From NCBI GenBank assembly GCA_031552145.1, contig JAVBMV010000013.1, forward strand, positions 1 to 64,000: DNA of 64,000 nt, written 5' to 3'. Below, piece after piece: positions 1-11,900 of the stretch. The position numbers and the translations under genes were made by a program. This DNA comes from JAVBMV01 sp031552145 (GTDB lineage: Bacteria; Myxococcota; Myxococcia; Myxococcales; UBA5297). The notes beneath the pieces were generated by a model, which did not search any database, was not told where the DNA came from, and was given only the letters and a program-made list of their open reading frames with translations. Each line of letters opens with the position of its first letter. Positions within the stretch are counted from its first letter, which is position 1.

Positions 1-2574
1 CTCGCGCTCCAGCTTCTGCTTCTCAAGCCACGCTCCCGTGTGAAACCAGGTCACGGTGTGCGAGGGCGGTGTCGCCAGCTCATCGGCGCCTTCGCAGAAG
101 GTCTCCGCATCCCACTGATCGACTCGAGCAAAGCCGCGGTATTCACGATCCCTGCCATCATAGTAGCCGTGCCGGTAAGCGTAGCGCGTCACGAGCTTCG
201 AGTTGGAGACCATGTCGTGGCTCTCGACACGCTCGACTACCTGCACCGGGAACGGCAGACGCGTGATCCAGGGGCGTCCTTCCGCTCTGTCTTCGAGGAA
301 GAACTTGGTGGAGCTGGCATAGCTGACGCGCGTCTCCGCGCCAAGATTGTTGACGATGCGCTCGAGGACATAGGGCTTCTTCCCTTGGAACAAATCCACA
401 TAGCGCATCGACTGCGTTGGATCGTAGCGTCCCGGAGAGGACCAGATCAGGCATGAAGTTCCGTTTCCCATCAGGTCGCTTGTCGTCAGCGATGCCATCT
501 GGGTGACCGGCGCGAGCGAAGTGATCGGAATTGCCTCGGAGAAGCTGTTGCCCGACTGGTTCCGGTAGATGCTGATCCCCTGGGAGCCCGCGTAGACGAT
601 GTCGCTGGTCCCAGTGCCATCCAGGTCGACTAGCTGGAGGCGCTTGGGGTCGAAGAGCGAGACGTTGTCGAACATCCCCACCTTCATGAAGACCTGCCGT
701 CCGAAGCGACCATGGCCGAGGTTGGGCCAGTAGCAGACGCTGCCGTTTCGGATCCTCACGATGTCGGGGAGGCCATCTCCAGTCATGTCGGCAATCTGAA
801 TTTCGCTCTTGGGATCCCAGAAGGTGATGGCGGGGCCGTCGGCTTCCTTGGCCGCCTTGGGTGTGATCCGGATGGTGTCGAATCCCTCCTTCCCGAGCGA
901 GGGGTACCAGACGACGCTGGTCTCTCTGAGGAAGACGAGGTCGGCCTTGCCGTCCCCAGTCAGGTCCATCATGCGCATGCAGGGGTCGTCCCAGTCGATG
1001 TTGGGCATCTGCCTGAAATCGCGGCGAGGGTTCCAGTCTCCCTCGGCGGTTCGGTCGAAGTAGCCTGATTGGTCGCCTCCGAACTGCGCGAGCTCCAAGG
1101 AGCCGTCACCGTCAAGATCGGTAAGGCGCGCGCCGCCTCCGAGGTTTGCGGGGGAGGGGAGAGTGCGCTGCAGCACGGCCGCGCCGAGCCTCCCTTCGCC
1201 GAGGTTCTGCTTGAAGTACCAGCCCTTCTCCAGTGGGAGGAGCATCCCTGGGAGACCGTTGCCGTCCAGATCGACCCACTGCGCGTTCTGGAGAGCCATC
1301 GCCATCCCGGGAAGCGCATCGACGGAGAGAGGATTCGACGAGTCGTGGAGCTGCGCCGCCGAGTAGTGGAACTCTAGCGGAGGCAACGTATCGCGCTCGA
1401 CAATGCCCGAGCCATTAGGAGCGTAGCCGGCCTGAGTCACGGAGATGAGCTGGGTGGCGAGGGGACTTTCCGAGTAGTCGAACTCAGTCGCCTTGACGAG
1501 GCATGGCTCGGGTCCGAGCTCTGGGAAATGGTGGAACATCAGAACGCGCCGGCAGAGGCGGTAGGTCCTTACATCAAACCCGGCGCGGCAATTGGAGAAC
1601 GGGTCCTGGCGTACAGGCCAGCTCTGGTATTCGTCTGGAGAGGGAGCTTCCGGGCAATGCTCGCCGTAGTCGAAGACCACCTCGAAGAGCCAGTCGCCCG
1701 ACCATGTCGAAACGGGATCCCCTCGATCCATAATTGGAAATCGGTTGCCGTACTGGATCCGTTTGAGGTAGCGCTGGGCCGATGCCAAGAACTGCTGAGC
1801 GCCGTTCCCGAGGAGCTTGTATCGGCTGGATTCGGAATTGAGGCCGCCGTCGACGCCTTCGCAGTTCTCGGCCTTGTAGGTATATAGAATGACGTTGCCG
1901 CGATCGTCTCGGCTCTCTTCCAGGAGCCAGGAGAAGACCTTGGTCGGGTCTTGGGGATCCGCAATCCTCGTCTCAGAGTTGTAGCCATAGACGTGAAGGA
2001 TGTTCTCTTTGGTGGTGACTCTCCAGTGAACATCCTGGCCATGACTCCAGCGCTCGATGCGGGCAAAGAGGCCCTCCGTTCTTGGCCTGAAGCGCTGGAC
2101 AGTGAAGCCATCGCGGAAGAACTTCTCTGACGGAACAGGGACAAGATCCTCGGCGCCGGTCAGAACGAAGGTGTCCGATTCCTCATGATCGCGGTATTCG
2201 GGCAGTCCCTTATCGGTCTTGCGGCTGATCGACGGCGTGCTCAGGTGCCAGCCAAGGCCGAAGGGGCCATTGCCGCTGCCTGAATCGTAGGAGAGCGATA
2301 GCGGCACATCGAAGCCGCCGCGCCCTGGTGACGTGGCGATAGGGACTTGGAACGAACAGGAGCCAGTGGCCGCATTCATTGCGAACTTCTCGCCCAGACC
2401 GCGCAGAGCGCCGCCTCCCTGGGGCAGCTTGAGCTCAGGGAGGAGAGACTTGGCCTGCTTCGAGGACTTGGGGGAGCCGAACCCTCCAGGCCCGGAACGG
2501 CGCAGGGCCTCTGCTTCTTTTGCGCCGGGGATGCTTGCTCTATCCTGGGAAGAATGTTTGTTGTTTTCGCTCAT
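1..2574 (-). CDS. Tc toxin TcB-type subunit (SpvB/FG-GAP), 3' part outside window
   Basis: This is the N-terminal 858 codons of a TcB (TcdB/YenB-like) protein; the reading frame is open to base 1. In known Tc toxins, TcB forms with TcC a hollow cocoon that holds the cytotoxic C-terminus and docks on the TcA pentamer. Seen here: a low-complexity head (about residues 1-45), then the SpvB-type motif LPQGGGALRGLGEKF with PIATSPGRGGFDVPLSLSYDSG and GNGPFGLGWHLSTPSI. Integrin-like FG-GAP/VCBS repeats follow (for example DMTGDGLPDIVRI and LTDLDGDG), and the TcdB middle-domain motif WFHTGAWLEKQ lies at the window edge. ATG at 2574 is the first start after an in-frame TAG. No good Shine-Dalgarno is visible, and a strong hairpin lies just upstream. 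The gene follows tcaB on the same strand after 127 bp. TcC is presumably outside the window. Confidence 0.93.
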   Translation of the reverse strand, partial: MSENNKHSSQDRASIPGAKEAEALRRSGPGGFGSPKSSKQAKSLLPELKLPQGGGALRGLGEKFAMNAATGSCSFQVPIATSPGRGGFDVPLSLSYDSGSGNGPFGLGWHLSTPSISRKTDKGLPEYRDHEESDTFVLTGAEDLVPVPSEKFFRDGFTVQRFRPRTEGLFARIERWSHGQDVHWRVTTKENILHVYGYNSETRIADPQDPTKVFSWLLEESRDDRGNVILYTYKAENCEGVDGGLNSESSRYKLLGNGAQQFLASAQRYLKRIQYGNRFPIMDRGDPVSTWSGDWLFEVVFDYGEHCPEAPSPDEYQSWPVRQDPFSNCRAGFDVRTYRLCRRVLMFHHFPELGPEPCLVKATEFDYSESPLATQLISVTQAGYAPNGSGIVERDTLPPLEFHYSAAQLHDSSNPLSVDALPGMAMALQNAQWVDLDGNGLPGMLLPLEKGWYFKQNLGEGRLGAAVLQRTLPSPANLGGGARLTDLDGDGSLELAQFGGDQSGYFDRTAEGDWNPRRDFRQMPNIDWDDPCMRMMDLTGDGKADLVFLRETSVVWYPSLGKEGFDTIRITPKAAKEADGPAITFWDPKSEIQIADMTGDGLPDIVRIRNGSVCYWPNLGHGRFGRQVFMKVGMFDNVSLFDPKRLQLVDLDGTGTSDIVYAGSQGISIYRNQSGNSFSEAIPITSLAPVTQMASLTTSDLMGNGTSCLIWSSPGRYDPTQSMRYVDLFQGKKPYVLERIVNNLGAETRVSYASSTKFFLEDRAEGRPWITRLPFPVQVVERVESHDMVSNSKLVTRYAYRHGYYDGRDREYRGFARVDQWDAETFCEGADELATPPSHTVTWFHTGAWLEKQKLERE

Positions 2575-2584
2575 TGGCCATAAA

Positions 2585-2610
2585 CGAAGTGCGGGCTACG
2601 CCCGCCTTCG
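2585..2610 (-). promoter_or_regulatory. Hairpin just upstream of TcB start
   Basis: The arms 2585-2589 plus 2591-2596 pair with 2600-2605 plus 2606-2610, giving an 11-bp stem with a 3-nt loop and one bulged T. The stem ends about 10 nt before the TcB ATG, so in the mRNA it covers the place where a ribosome binding site would lie. No U-tract follows, so it does not look like a terminator. A role in translation control or mRNA processing between tcaB and tcB is inference. Confidence 0.5.
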
Positions 2611-2701
2611 CGCTCCAGCATAACAGTGTTTGCCCAAAGGGCAAGGACTCCCCGGATAGCTACCAAGAAGCCCCTGCCCGCGCAAAAGAGGTGTCGACTG
2701 T

Positions 2702-5700
2702 CTATTTGGCGATGCCTACGTCTAGCCAAATGTCCTCAATGGACGCAAAATTAGAACAATTGATTTCCAGCTTACCGTCACGTGAAGGTCGAGATGCTCC
2801 GGCAAATTCGACAGAGCCGCGAAGAACGTCTTTGATTGATCGCTGTTCCTCTGGAAGGTTTGGGTCGGCAAGCTCATCAACAGGATGCGAAAGGGTAACG
2901 GTATTTGCAGCGATTTTGCATTCTTTGGACCAACCGGGTCGCAGCCGGCCTCGAATATTGACCGTGCATTTTGAGATCTTGCTGTGTGCGCCGAGCCAAT
3001 ATGGGAAGTGAGCGCCTGAGAGGGTCAGCGCAAATTTGGACAGGCCGCTGGCCTGCATTCTTGCCCACTCGTCTGAAAACTCGTGACGTAAGGAGAATAG
3101 ACGGTTCGTGTATTTCTGCCCAGCGACCGCGACGAGGCTTTTGACGCTGTCGACGGCCTTCTTTCGAAATTCTTCCCCGCCGTCAAGTGCTGTATATTTG
3201 AGATGAATGACGACATCGGAAATGTTACCGTAGTCGAACTGCTTGATTTCGGAATTCGGAAGTTCCAGCTTCCATGCTCCAATGGCACCGTCCCCCTCGA
3301 AGGGAAGAAACCGCTCGTCGTGGAAATTGAGTTCGAACATGCCTGAGTCATTGATGGCAGAACTCGTAACCACCGATTGGCCCGTCCCAACATGTGTCGA
3401 GAACCGGTCGTCGGGCCCGCTTGCTTTCGCATATGACCGGCCTGCCGGAATAGTAGGTTTTCGCCGTGTGTCGTGGCCATTCCGCGTGAGTTTGGCATGG
3501 ATCGATGTATAAGGGCCGACAATACATGGCATGGATAGTGACACGGTTTTGAGCCGACGGCAGTAATGCCCAGGCGCATCCATGTCGAAAAGTTCCTCCG
3601 GAATGCTAAAATTGCACGTTCCCGTTAGACGCAGATCGATCAATGCCAAAGGATCGAGTTCAAGAAGACTAACGTGCTTGGTCAGTTCGTATCTGCGAAC
3701 ATTCAGGTCGTTATACGCGCTCGCCATCCTGCTCAACTCAAGAGAGAGCCGTTCGCCCTCGAGAAGGCCATCATTTCCAGCGATGTTGCGAACATTGATG
3801 TAGCTAAGAGAATCGTCTCCCATCTCGTAACGCATGGCAGCCTGAGCCTTCTGTGCCGCGTCGATTGCAAGATCGTAGCACTGTCTGAACAGACTGCGGA
3901 CAGCCTTCTTGATCCAGGCAAAATCCTTTGTTGTGATGGCGCGCTTTTCGTCGAGGTAGACCTCGATATCCTTTGCAAGACCCATCTGGCGTTTATGATT
4001 TTTCCATTCGAGCTCGGCGATGGACTCCCGGATCTGGGCAGCGCGATACTGCTTGTATGTCTGGTTGATTTCCAGTCCAACCTGATTGCGTTGATGCTCC
4101 CAGTCCTGCTCGCGCCGCAGGTATGTCGAGAGACGTTCGCGAACCGAAGCTTCATACGAATATCCGGCGGATTGGGATCGCTTACTGCTGGCGGCGAAAG
4201 ATTCAATCGCGGCCATAAGGGGACCACCGACCTCGGCAAGGGAAATACCAACCCCCAACGGCGTGCAGTGCGTGGCGATGCCTGGAATGATACTGTAGAC
4301 CCCGGCCATGCGCTCGTGTTCCGCCGCTTTGTCTGCAGCCCTTGCGGATTTCCTCATGAGCTGCCCATGCTCCGCCTCATACGAGTTGATGGCGTGTTCG
4401 CCCACGACTTCGACGCTGATGTCTGTTGTTGGCAGGGCCTGCTCGAGGCTGCCGAAAGCCTCAGATTCGAGTGCGTTCAAATCGAGTTCATCTAGGGTAG
4501 TAGGAATTTGTTCCGGATCTTTCCCCAGCAACGCGTTATAGTATCGGCGTCTGGCCGCGGCCGCGATAAGCGAGCTTTCAACGCCCTCCCGGGACTTTAC
4601 GGCTTCCTGGAGCTGCCGATACTTGACATTGTCTGCCATTTCCAACACGGCATATTCGTGCCTGTTGCGCAATACGGCGAGGTTCTCCGCGTCGTCCTGC
4701 TGGGTAGCCGAAAGCAGGTGAGAACCCAACGCTTTCAACTCGCCACATAACTTCTCGGCGAACTGCAGCATTGAATGGAAACGCAGCAAGGGCGGCCCTT
4801 GCGTGATGCCTTTATATACATCCTCAATGTTAACACCAGCAGCCGCGGCTTTTGCGAGTAAGGCTGGATTGATGGGTGGCTCAAAGTTTAAATATGACGT
4901 GAAATTCCCGTCGATATCCTGACTGTTTCTAATCTTGAAGAGACGGTCGGCGACGGTGTCCCAATATTCATAGAGCCGCCTATTGGGCGGCACCCAAAAT
5001 GCCTCAAATGATCCCAAGCTTCTGGTGGCTACTACGCGCTCATCGCGGGCAATGGCCGTTGGCAGTGTATATCGGTCGAACGGAAGGTCTACCTCGAGTT
5101 CGATGAGCGTGTTGGTTGCATTCCTGATCGTGAGGTAATCGATAGAGGAACTTGCCCCTGCAGAAGAGGGCGGCTTTGGCATAGGCCCCAACAGGTTTCC
5201 GGCCAAGATGTAGAGTTGTACCGCTTCGTTGATTGTCTCTCGCGTACCCTGTCTGAACAGTGAATCGCCCCATTCGATCAAATTGTCCAGGTAGGACATA
5301 GCGGTTTTGTGCATGTAGGCGCTTTGGCGATACTTGGCCACCGCATGCGGTTGAAATGGCGTCTCTCGCCAAGACTCCAGCGCATCGACCGCGTCTGCGC
5401 AAGTGGACAAATCCAGCAGTGATGTGGTTGATGCCGTTTTTAGACTAGAAACACCTCCCTTAAAGGGCTTGACGCGCCACCACTTCTCGACCGCGAGCGT
5501 AGGATTCAGAATGTAATGCAGCCACTTTTGTGCCTCCGCAAATCGTCCGTTCGCCTTGAGATGGTCTGCAATCATAAGAGGCGCATGAAAAAACAGCTCC
5601 CAATTGTAGATCGAGTAGGGGTCAGATGAACCGAACTGGAGGGATTGGAGAGGCACCCCGGCAGGAACGAGAGCGCTCACCTGTGGTGCGGCGTCTCGCA

Positions 5701-5974
5701 AGGAAGGAGATGGGTCAAAGGCAAGCATTTGCTCGATGCCAGAGCGATCGAGCAGTTCCGCAATTGCCGAAACATATGGATGCTCAAACCAGGCACAACT
5801 AAACTCGATGCCTGGGTTAGTGTCTACGGTGCCGCCTGACGAGCCGGTCGTCGAATAGGATATCGGGAAGTTTGGCAGTGTTGAATACTGAAGCGCCAAG
5901 CCACCCTGCTTGTTGAGTGGAATGTATGTATTTGCATGGAAGGGTTCATAGTTGATGGTCTTATATCGAGACAT
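2702..5974 (-). CDS. tcaB: TcA C-terminal half (TcaB-like): pore/TcB-binding Tc toxin subunit
   Basis: This 1090-aa protein matches the C-terminal half of TcA-type toxins, which form the pentameric translocation channel and bind the TcB-TcC cocoon. The N-terminal region (WELFFHAPLMIADHL, FAEAQKWLHYI; about residues 115-160) is a hallmark of TcA/TcaB. A long helical middle (about 400-700) corresponds to the channel/shroud region. The motif LSMPCIVGPYTSIHAKL near residue 820 belongs to the TcB-binding domain. The start is ATG at 5974, preceded by AAAGGA at 6-7 nt spacing; an upstream in-frame ATG at 6028 lies inside tcaA and is less likely. It starts 10 nt after the tcaA stop, so the two are one operon. 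Third codon positions are clearly less G/C-biased than in the flanking genes, suggesting transfer. Confidence 0.93.
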   Translation of the reverse strand: MSRYKTINYEPFHANTYIPLNKQGGLALQYSTLPNFPISYSTTGSSGGTVDTNPGIEFSCAWFEHPYVSAIAELLDRSGIEQMLAFDPSPSLRDAAPQVSALVPAGVPLQSLQFGSSDPYSIYNWELFFHAPLMIADHLKANGRFAEAQKWLHYILNPTLAVEKWWRVKPFKGGVSSLKTASTTSLLDLSTCADAVDALESWRETPFQPHAVAKYRQSAYMHKTAMSYLDNLIEWGDSLFRQGTRETINEAVQLYILAGNLLGPMPKPPSSAGASSSIDYLTIRNATNTLIELEVDLPFDRYTLPTAIARDERVVATRSLGSFEAFWVPPNRRLYEYWDTVADRLFKIRNSQDIDGNFTSYLNFEPPINPALLAKAAAAGVNIEDVYKGITQGPPLLRFHSMLQFAEKLCGELKALGSHLLSATQQDDAENLAVLRNRHEYAVLEMADNVKYRQLQEAVKSREGVESSLIAAAARRRYYNALLGKDPEQIPTTLDELDLNALESEAFGSLEQALPTTDISVEVVGEHAINSYEAEHGQLMRKSARAADKAAEHERMAGVYSIIPGIATHCTPLGVGISLAEVGGPLMAAIESFAASSKRSQSAGYSYEASVRERLSTYLRREQDWEHQRNQVGLEINQTYKQYRAAQIRESIAELEWKNHKRQMGLAKDIEVYLDEKRAITTKDFAWIKKAVRSLFRQCYDLAIDAAQKAQAAMRYEMGDDSLSYINVRNIAGNDGLLEGERLSLELSRMASAYNDLNVRRYELTKHVSLLELDPLALIDLRLTGTCNFSIPEELFDMDAPGHYCRRLKTVSLSMPCIVGPYTSIHAKLTRNGHDTRRKPTIPAGRSYAKASGPDDRFSTHVGTGQSVVTSSAINDSGMFELNFHDERFLPFEGDGAIGAWKLELPNSEIKQFDYGNISDVVIHLKYTALDGGEEFRKKAVDSVKSLVAVAGQKYTNRLFSLRHEFSDEWARMQASGLSKFALTLSGAHFPYWLGAHSKISKCTVNIRGRLRPGWSKECKIAANTVTLSHPVDELADPNLPEEQRSIKDVLRGSVEFAGASRPSRDGKLEINCSNFASIEDIWLDVGIAK

Positions 5975-5984
5975 CGCATGTCCT

Positions 5985-8900
5985 TTACTTGAAAATGGTG
6001 GGAATATTGAGCAAAGCTCGCGAATCAAGGAACGTTGGAGCGAGGGCTAGCTTTGTGCCAAACTGGGTATTCAGTATGACTGACTGATAGTTAGCTACTT
6101 GCGGCGATGGAGTGTAAGTGTGCTGTGGAGAAGGACTGGTCACCTGCGAGGGCGCGTTGAACACAGTTCCGGTACATGAAGCCGGTGCCCCGGCCGTCGC
6201 CTTTTCGAGCATTGTTTCGTTTGACATGGCTAGTGCCTGAACGCTATAGAGTTCTTGCTCACGCGCAACTACTATCGGACCATGGAAACCCAAATATAGG
6301 TCACCACCAGGCAAGACGCCGAACTGAACAAGCGAGGAAGGGTCTGCCAACCAGTCGCTTCCTGGACGAGGTGCTCGCGAGTATTCAAGTGACGGGTCCA
6401 TGTAGTCTTCGAATGGAAAACGAGGGCGAGCCAACTCAAATGAAATGTTGAAACGGTCGTGATAGTATGATGCAGTGCTTCCCGATGTCCCTTGCGAGGA
6501 TGCCGAGCCTTGCGACGTAGGTCGTGCCGCCGGATAGGCGTGGAAAAGTAGGCAGTTCTGTCCATCTTGATAGAAGAAGGGCCTATAGGAGCTGCCTCCG
6601 GTCGCCCTATCAGACGACGCGTCTGCTCCACTCATCACGAGGTTCCAGGGGGTCGCTTTTGACGAAAGAATATGACGTTTCCAGATCGTCATGCTGGCAT
6701 CAGATGAACGATGAATAGCGCCCGATACGTCGCCGGAGTAGTTAGACATTGTGCTATGCGAACTGGATTCCATTCTTAATACCGGGGGAGAAGTTCGTCC
6801 GGTGAATGCCAGTGACTGATTTGAGGTTGGCAAGTTGACCCTGTATTCCGTGTTGTTTTCAAGGAGTTCCATGAACACTTCCTGAGCGCTCTTAGTAAAG
6901 CCATTGCGTTCCCCAACATAGATAGGGTCGGACGTCTGGGACTCGCTCCAGACGCCACATGAGTCCTTGTCGGACCAGTGAATCTGAACAGAAACATTGG
7001 ACAGTGGTGCCGCCATGTCTGGAAGCGAAATGGTCTTCCCGGGGCTAATCTCAGGTGAATTGACAATAGGTTCAGTCAAAAAGGTGAGCCAAGCGAGGCG
7101 CATACGACCTTTCCATGCGCCCAGTACAAAGTGATCTCCCGATGCTTCAACTGGAATGGTCGTCCAGCTTTCCCATGCGCCAAGGCGTTTACGTCGGTAT
7201 AGGTACTTTGAAGGACTATTGCGTGTGCGTGCCACGACGTGCATCAATTCGCCTCCGCTCGGGCTTGCTTCGACAAAGGACGCAACAACATCGAGCCGCG
7301 CAAGGGCCTCCAACTGCCTCATATAGTCGCCAAAGGCTAGCTCTGCCAATTCCTCTGTCATATCTTCGGAGGTGATACTCGATTCCAGAGCGCGAAACAG
7401 TTCTGTCTTGTCGGTTCTAAATTCCGGATCCAACCAGTTTTCGGGATACAGAAATATTTTTCGCGCCGCCTCCCAGAGCTGGAATCTCTTCATCCATTGC
7501 CACTCCTTTTCTAAAATGGCCTCCGGTTTTACCTCATTCTCCAGGTTCATCAGAATTCGCTGAACAAACGTCTGGACTGAGGAGATTGCTGCCTGCAATC
7601 GACTCGTTTGGCATGCGAGCGCAACCTGGGTGTCAATGAGAAAATGGGCATATAGTTCATCATCATTGTGAAATGCTTGAACACCTGGCGGCGGATAGTC
7701 TTTCAAATATGTAACGAGTGCATCCCTCTTCTTTAGGCGCAAGACATCATGAACTCGTTTCATGATGGCCTGTCGAGATGCCTGATCTCGTTCACGAACG
7801 TATAACTCGATGGCATTCTCGGACGTGCTGGCGGGATATGAGCCAAGACAGTATTGCCGGAGGCAATTCACTGTCTCCAAGCTGGTTGTTTTTAGGTCCC
7901 GGGCCCGTAGAAACCACAATAGCACCGTCTCCAGCAGATCAAGGTCTCTAAGTTTGGCAAAGGGACAAAACATGCTTTCCCAGTCCGCTACCACATTGGT
8001 CTTGAACCAGCCCAAAGACTTTGAAGTGAGGTCTATTCTAAACTGGTCCTCGAGGTCACCACTGGTAGTACAGCGCACAATTTCTTCGAGCAACTTTGCT
8101 CGAAGGGGGTCGAATCGGCTCTGCTCTGGCAAGGACCTATAGCTTTCGACGACGCCATCAATACACGCGAGGAGTCCAGGAAGTGAAGAGGCGACCGAAT
8201 CGCCGAGTGATTTGAGGTTTACGTATCCAGAGAATAGACGCAGACGTTCCGCTCCCGCCGTCGTGTCCGGATCTATCGGAAGTAGCATCTTGGAGTCTCG
8301 CCTAATGAGGTAAGTGAGATCTGCCTCATTGAGGTCAAATAGCCTAACTCCATTTTTCAGATGATTCCAGGCATCAAACGCTCCAAAATTTGGACGAACA
8401 AGGCATCTCGCCGGGATACTAGAAGCGTCCCTTACAATTTGAAACGAGTACTCTTGTAAGCTCGATGCTGAAAACCGAATTGCAATAGATTCTATATCTC
8501 CTGGGCTCTTTACCCCCAAGTGGGCGACACCTCTAATAAGTGTTGATCTTTTGTTCCCGCATGTTACGTCACCCGAAATCTCGCTACTGCAACGAAGAAT
8601 GTACGTTCCTGTTTCCGTAAATTCGACGATCGCCTCTGCGCAGATGCCACGGGCATGTGTAAGCATCTCTGGTGCAATGATCAGCTCGCAGCTTTCTGTT
8701 TCCTGAATAATACTCGCAGGACCGGAATCCTGAGCGCTCGTCGAATACACGCACCATCCGGGCTTTGACATCTTTGCAAATGCATCGATTAGGCTCAATG
8801 GTAGATCGGAGTCGCGCAAACGCGCCGCCATAAATGTCGGCGTTCCAAATATGTGGTTGCCAAGTGCATTTGAAATCGACGTGGTTTCCGTCAGATAGGT

Positions 8901-11900
8901 CAGTATTCCGGTGCGCAGGGAGTCAATGTCTGTTCCAACGACCTTTCCCCATGAATCGACATAGCGCACTAGATCAACATCACATTGGACGTCGCCTTCA
9001 CTCTGAGCGCCCATCCAGTCGGACGCAATGGTATTAGGAGAACTAGCTTTGATCCTGGACGATACCAGTGAAATGAACTCTTGCGTCTCAACCATTGCAG
9101 ACTCAACATTGTCTAGATAGTGATGCAAAGAAGACAGCGTGCGTTCTTCGGCAATCGGCTGAAATGCGCTTTCACATAACGGCCGGAACGGATTGATGTG
9201 CAGCGCATCAATATGGTCGATGAGTTTTTCGACCGAGATGTTTAGCCTCTTCGCTAGCCAGTAGTAGCGGTACAGTGCTGATAGTTCCGCGATTGAATAG
9301 GACGCATACTGGACGGAAAACCCAGAACGCTCCAAAATCTTCGCAATACAAGCATCGTTTAGTCCGAGTGCGTGAAAGACCCTGGATCGAAAGTCCGGCG
9401 TTTCGCTTCCAATTCTGAGAGACTCCGAGTTCGCTCCGGGACGAAGCAAAAACCCCGAACCTCCATAGGTGACAAATGTGCGGAAATACGGAGAGTCTGC
9501 TCCGTAAATCGGTATGTTCATCCACATGGAGAGCGCGTCCATTTGCGCGCCATGTTTCCTTTCGGTAATGTACACCAGGCGCTTTACAATGGAAAGGATT
9601 CGCTCATAGGGGTAATTTGAATCGTCGAATGGGGAGGAGGTGAGCATCTGCTTGAGATGTAATACGCCTCCGAGTTTGTCGATTATGTATGGAACATCCA
9701 TTGCCGAGATGTCCCGACTAAGCTCGGTAAGAAACATATAACGCCGAGAGATACCCGCTCCATCCAAGCTGCTGTTGCGTATGTACATACGTTGCCAGCC
9801 GGAGTTGTCTGTCGTAATGTCGGGCTCGACATTCTCGTCGTTTGAGACTGCTTCTTCAATGTAGTCATCTATATTGAAACAGGAGTCCTCAATAAACAAA
9901 TCTCTGGATTCTGGACAATGCTGCCAGTTGATTCCGCGATCGCAAAGGTACTTTATGAAAGACAATGACATTCCGGTCCACTCGATGTCTGATGACTCAT
10001 GTAGCTCGGGAATGACAAATCTGTTTCGCAGCATGGCGTTGCAATAAAGGTCGTCAGAAGTAAGTTCCGGTTGCCTCATTGCGAGTTCTATCTCTCCTTC
10101 GCGTTCTACGATCGAGATACTCCAGCCGTGCATGTACGCGCTCGTTCGATGCTTTGCCCACTCTTCGAGCATGCCAGACGACCATCCTACTCCGGGAGAA
10201 GAAGGCAGGTACGGCAACGTTGAAAGCGATTCCAGATCAACGTCCCCTACCAGGGCCAGCACCGTTTCGCGCGGCAGGTTCAGGTAATTCTTCGATGCCA
10301 GCTTCGTGTATGCCGACCAATTCGTGTTTTCTGGACCAATGATTTCGGTTCCGGGCGCCGACTTTGTTCCCTCTTTGTTTACAACGCCAGCCACCGCTTC
10401 TTCTAGAATTTCGTTCACAAGGTCGATTGTTGGCACCATCGTCTCGGCAGTTTGTTTCGTCAGTGGAAGGTACTGAAGGCCTGGTCGTCTGCGGATGAGT
10501 TCTTCAAACGGTCTCTTCCCTCCGATATCTCGTGCCTGCCATACTGCCTGATTGGGATTGGTCAAGTCCAGCAAATCAACGAAGTATGCCGAGGGACTAT
10601 ATATAGACCTTGTCTCATCGCCTTCGACGTATGAAGGTGTGACGCTGTTGCCGCATACGCTCGGAAGTCGTTCTGCTAGTGTTGCCGCAAGGTTCTCGAT
10701 TTTGGCTGAGTCGCCGAATAGGCGCATCGGAGGTGTCGCCTTCAACTGCCTGATTTCGAGTGCGGCGCCTTGCGAAATGGCAGACACCTGCATTGCCTTT
10801 TCATAGATCTCGTTTGCCTCTGCCTCGGGAAGTCTATCTGCGTCCGGAATGCTCGCGTCTGTAAACTTTTTGAGAAACGACTCCTTTGGCAGGGCAACAA
10901 TGTCCTGTGCCGACGTGAATTTGTTTTTCAGAAGCATCCGCATCGAATTGTCAGACCTAGATACCTGATAAACTCTGGCGAGGACCTTAATGGCCTCTCT
11001 GGTCTTTGGGGCTTCCGACGCTATCGCCGAGGTGATTCCCCCATCCCCAATGTCAAAAGGCCGTCCCATTCTTAATGCCGTGACAACGCTGTCGATGGTC
11101 TCCTCGCTGATTGTCTCCTCGCCGATGCGGCATGCTCTAAGCGCGCTGCGCATTGTCCCGCCTGGCTTCAATTGTGCTGCAAGCGATCGCGTCGCGCAGG
11201 TTCGATGGAGGTTTCTGATACATTCTTCAATGTACTGCGTCTTGGTTGACTCCTCCATTGCCTCTGTTACGATGTTTTTGCTGGTCCACCCCGTTGCCGT
11301 GTCCAGTCCCTTGTCGACAATTGCTTGCGCTAGAGTAGTCGCGGTCACAGTCCCCAATTGGTTCCATAGGGCCTTGACAACTTCGTGACTGTATCGCGTT
11401 GAGGCACCCAGCAGTTCATGGACTTCCACGGCCTCAAGTACCTGTGCTGCCGGTGTCGATGCTACCCTTCCGCTAATGGTTGCGACGCTCAATTCAACGC
11501 CGGCGTACCATATCCTTTCTAGTTTTGCCTTCTCGTCAGCGGTCAATTGAGGCAAACGCGCCCAGAGAACTCCGAGAAAGTCGGAACGCGTGGATCTTGC
11601 CCCTGGAGCGATCTGTTTGCGAGCTTCGGCGAGCGAGAAACGCCCGTCGTCTTCAAAAGAAAATAGTTTCTTTGCGTTATCGATTGCGCCGGATAGAATG
11701 CCGATGATGCCCACGGCATTCGCTGTCTTCAACGCCTCCTCGACAGACTCGGAGTTTACCCGGGAGAGATGCCACAGATCTGTGGGCAGATTCATGCGAA
11801 ATAGCCCATACAGCACTTCGGGCGTCAATATATTGCTAAATCCGGTCTCGGGTGAGCGCTTGTGGCTCAGCGTCATTAGTGCGATAGATTTTAGATCCCA

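Noticed and set aside
5972..5990. Frameshift splitting one TcA gene into two
   Set aside because: The second gene has its own Shine-Dalgarno and ATG 10 nt after a clean stop, and split TcA genes are known (TcaA/TcaB, YenA1/YenA2), so the split appears natural.
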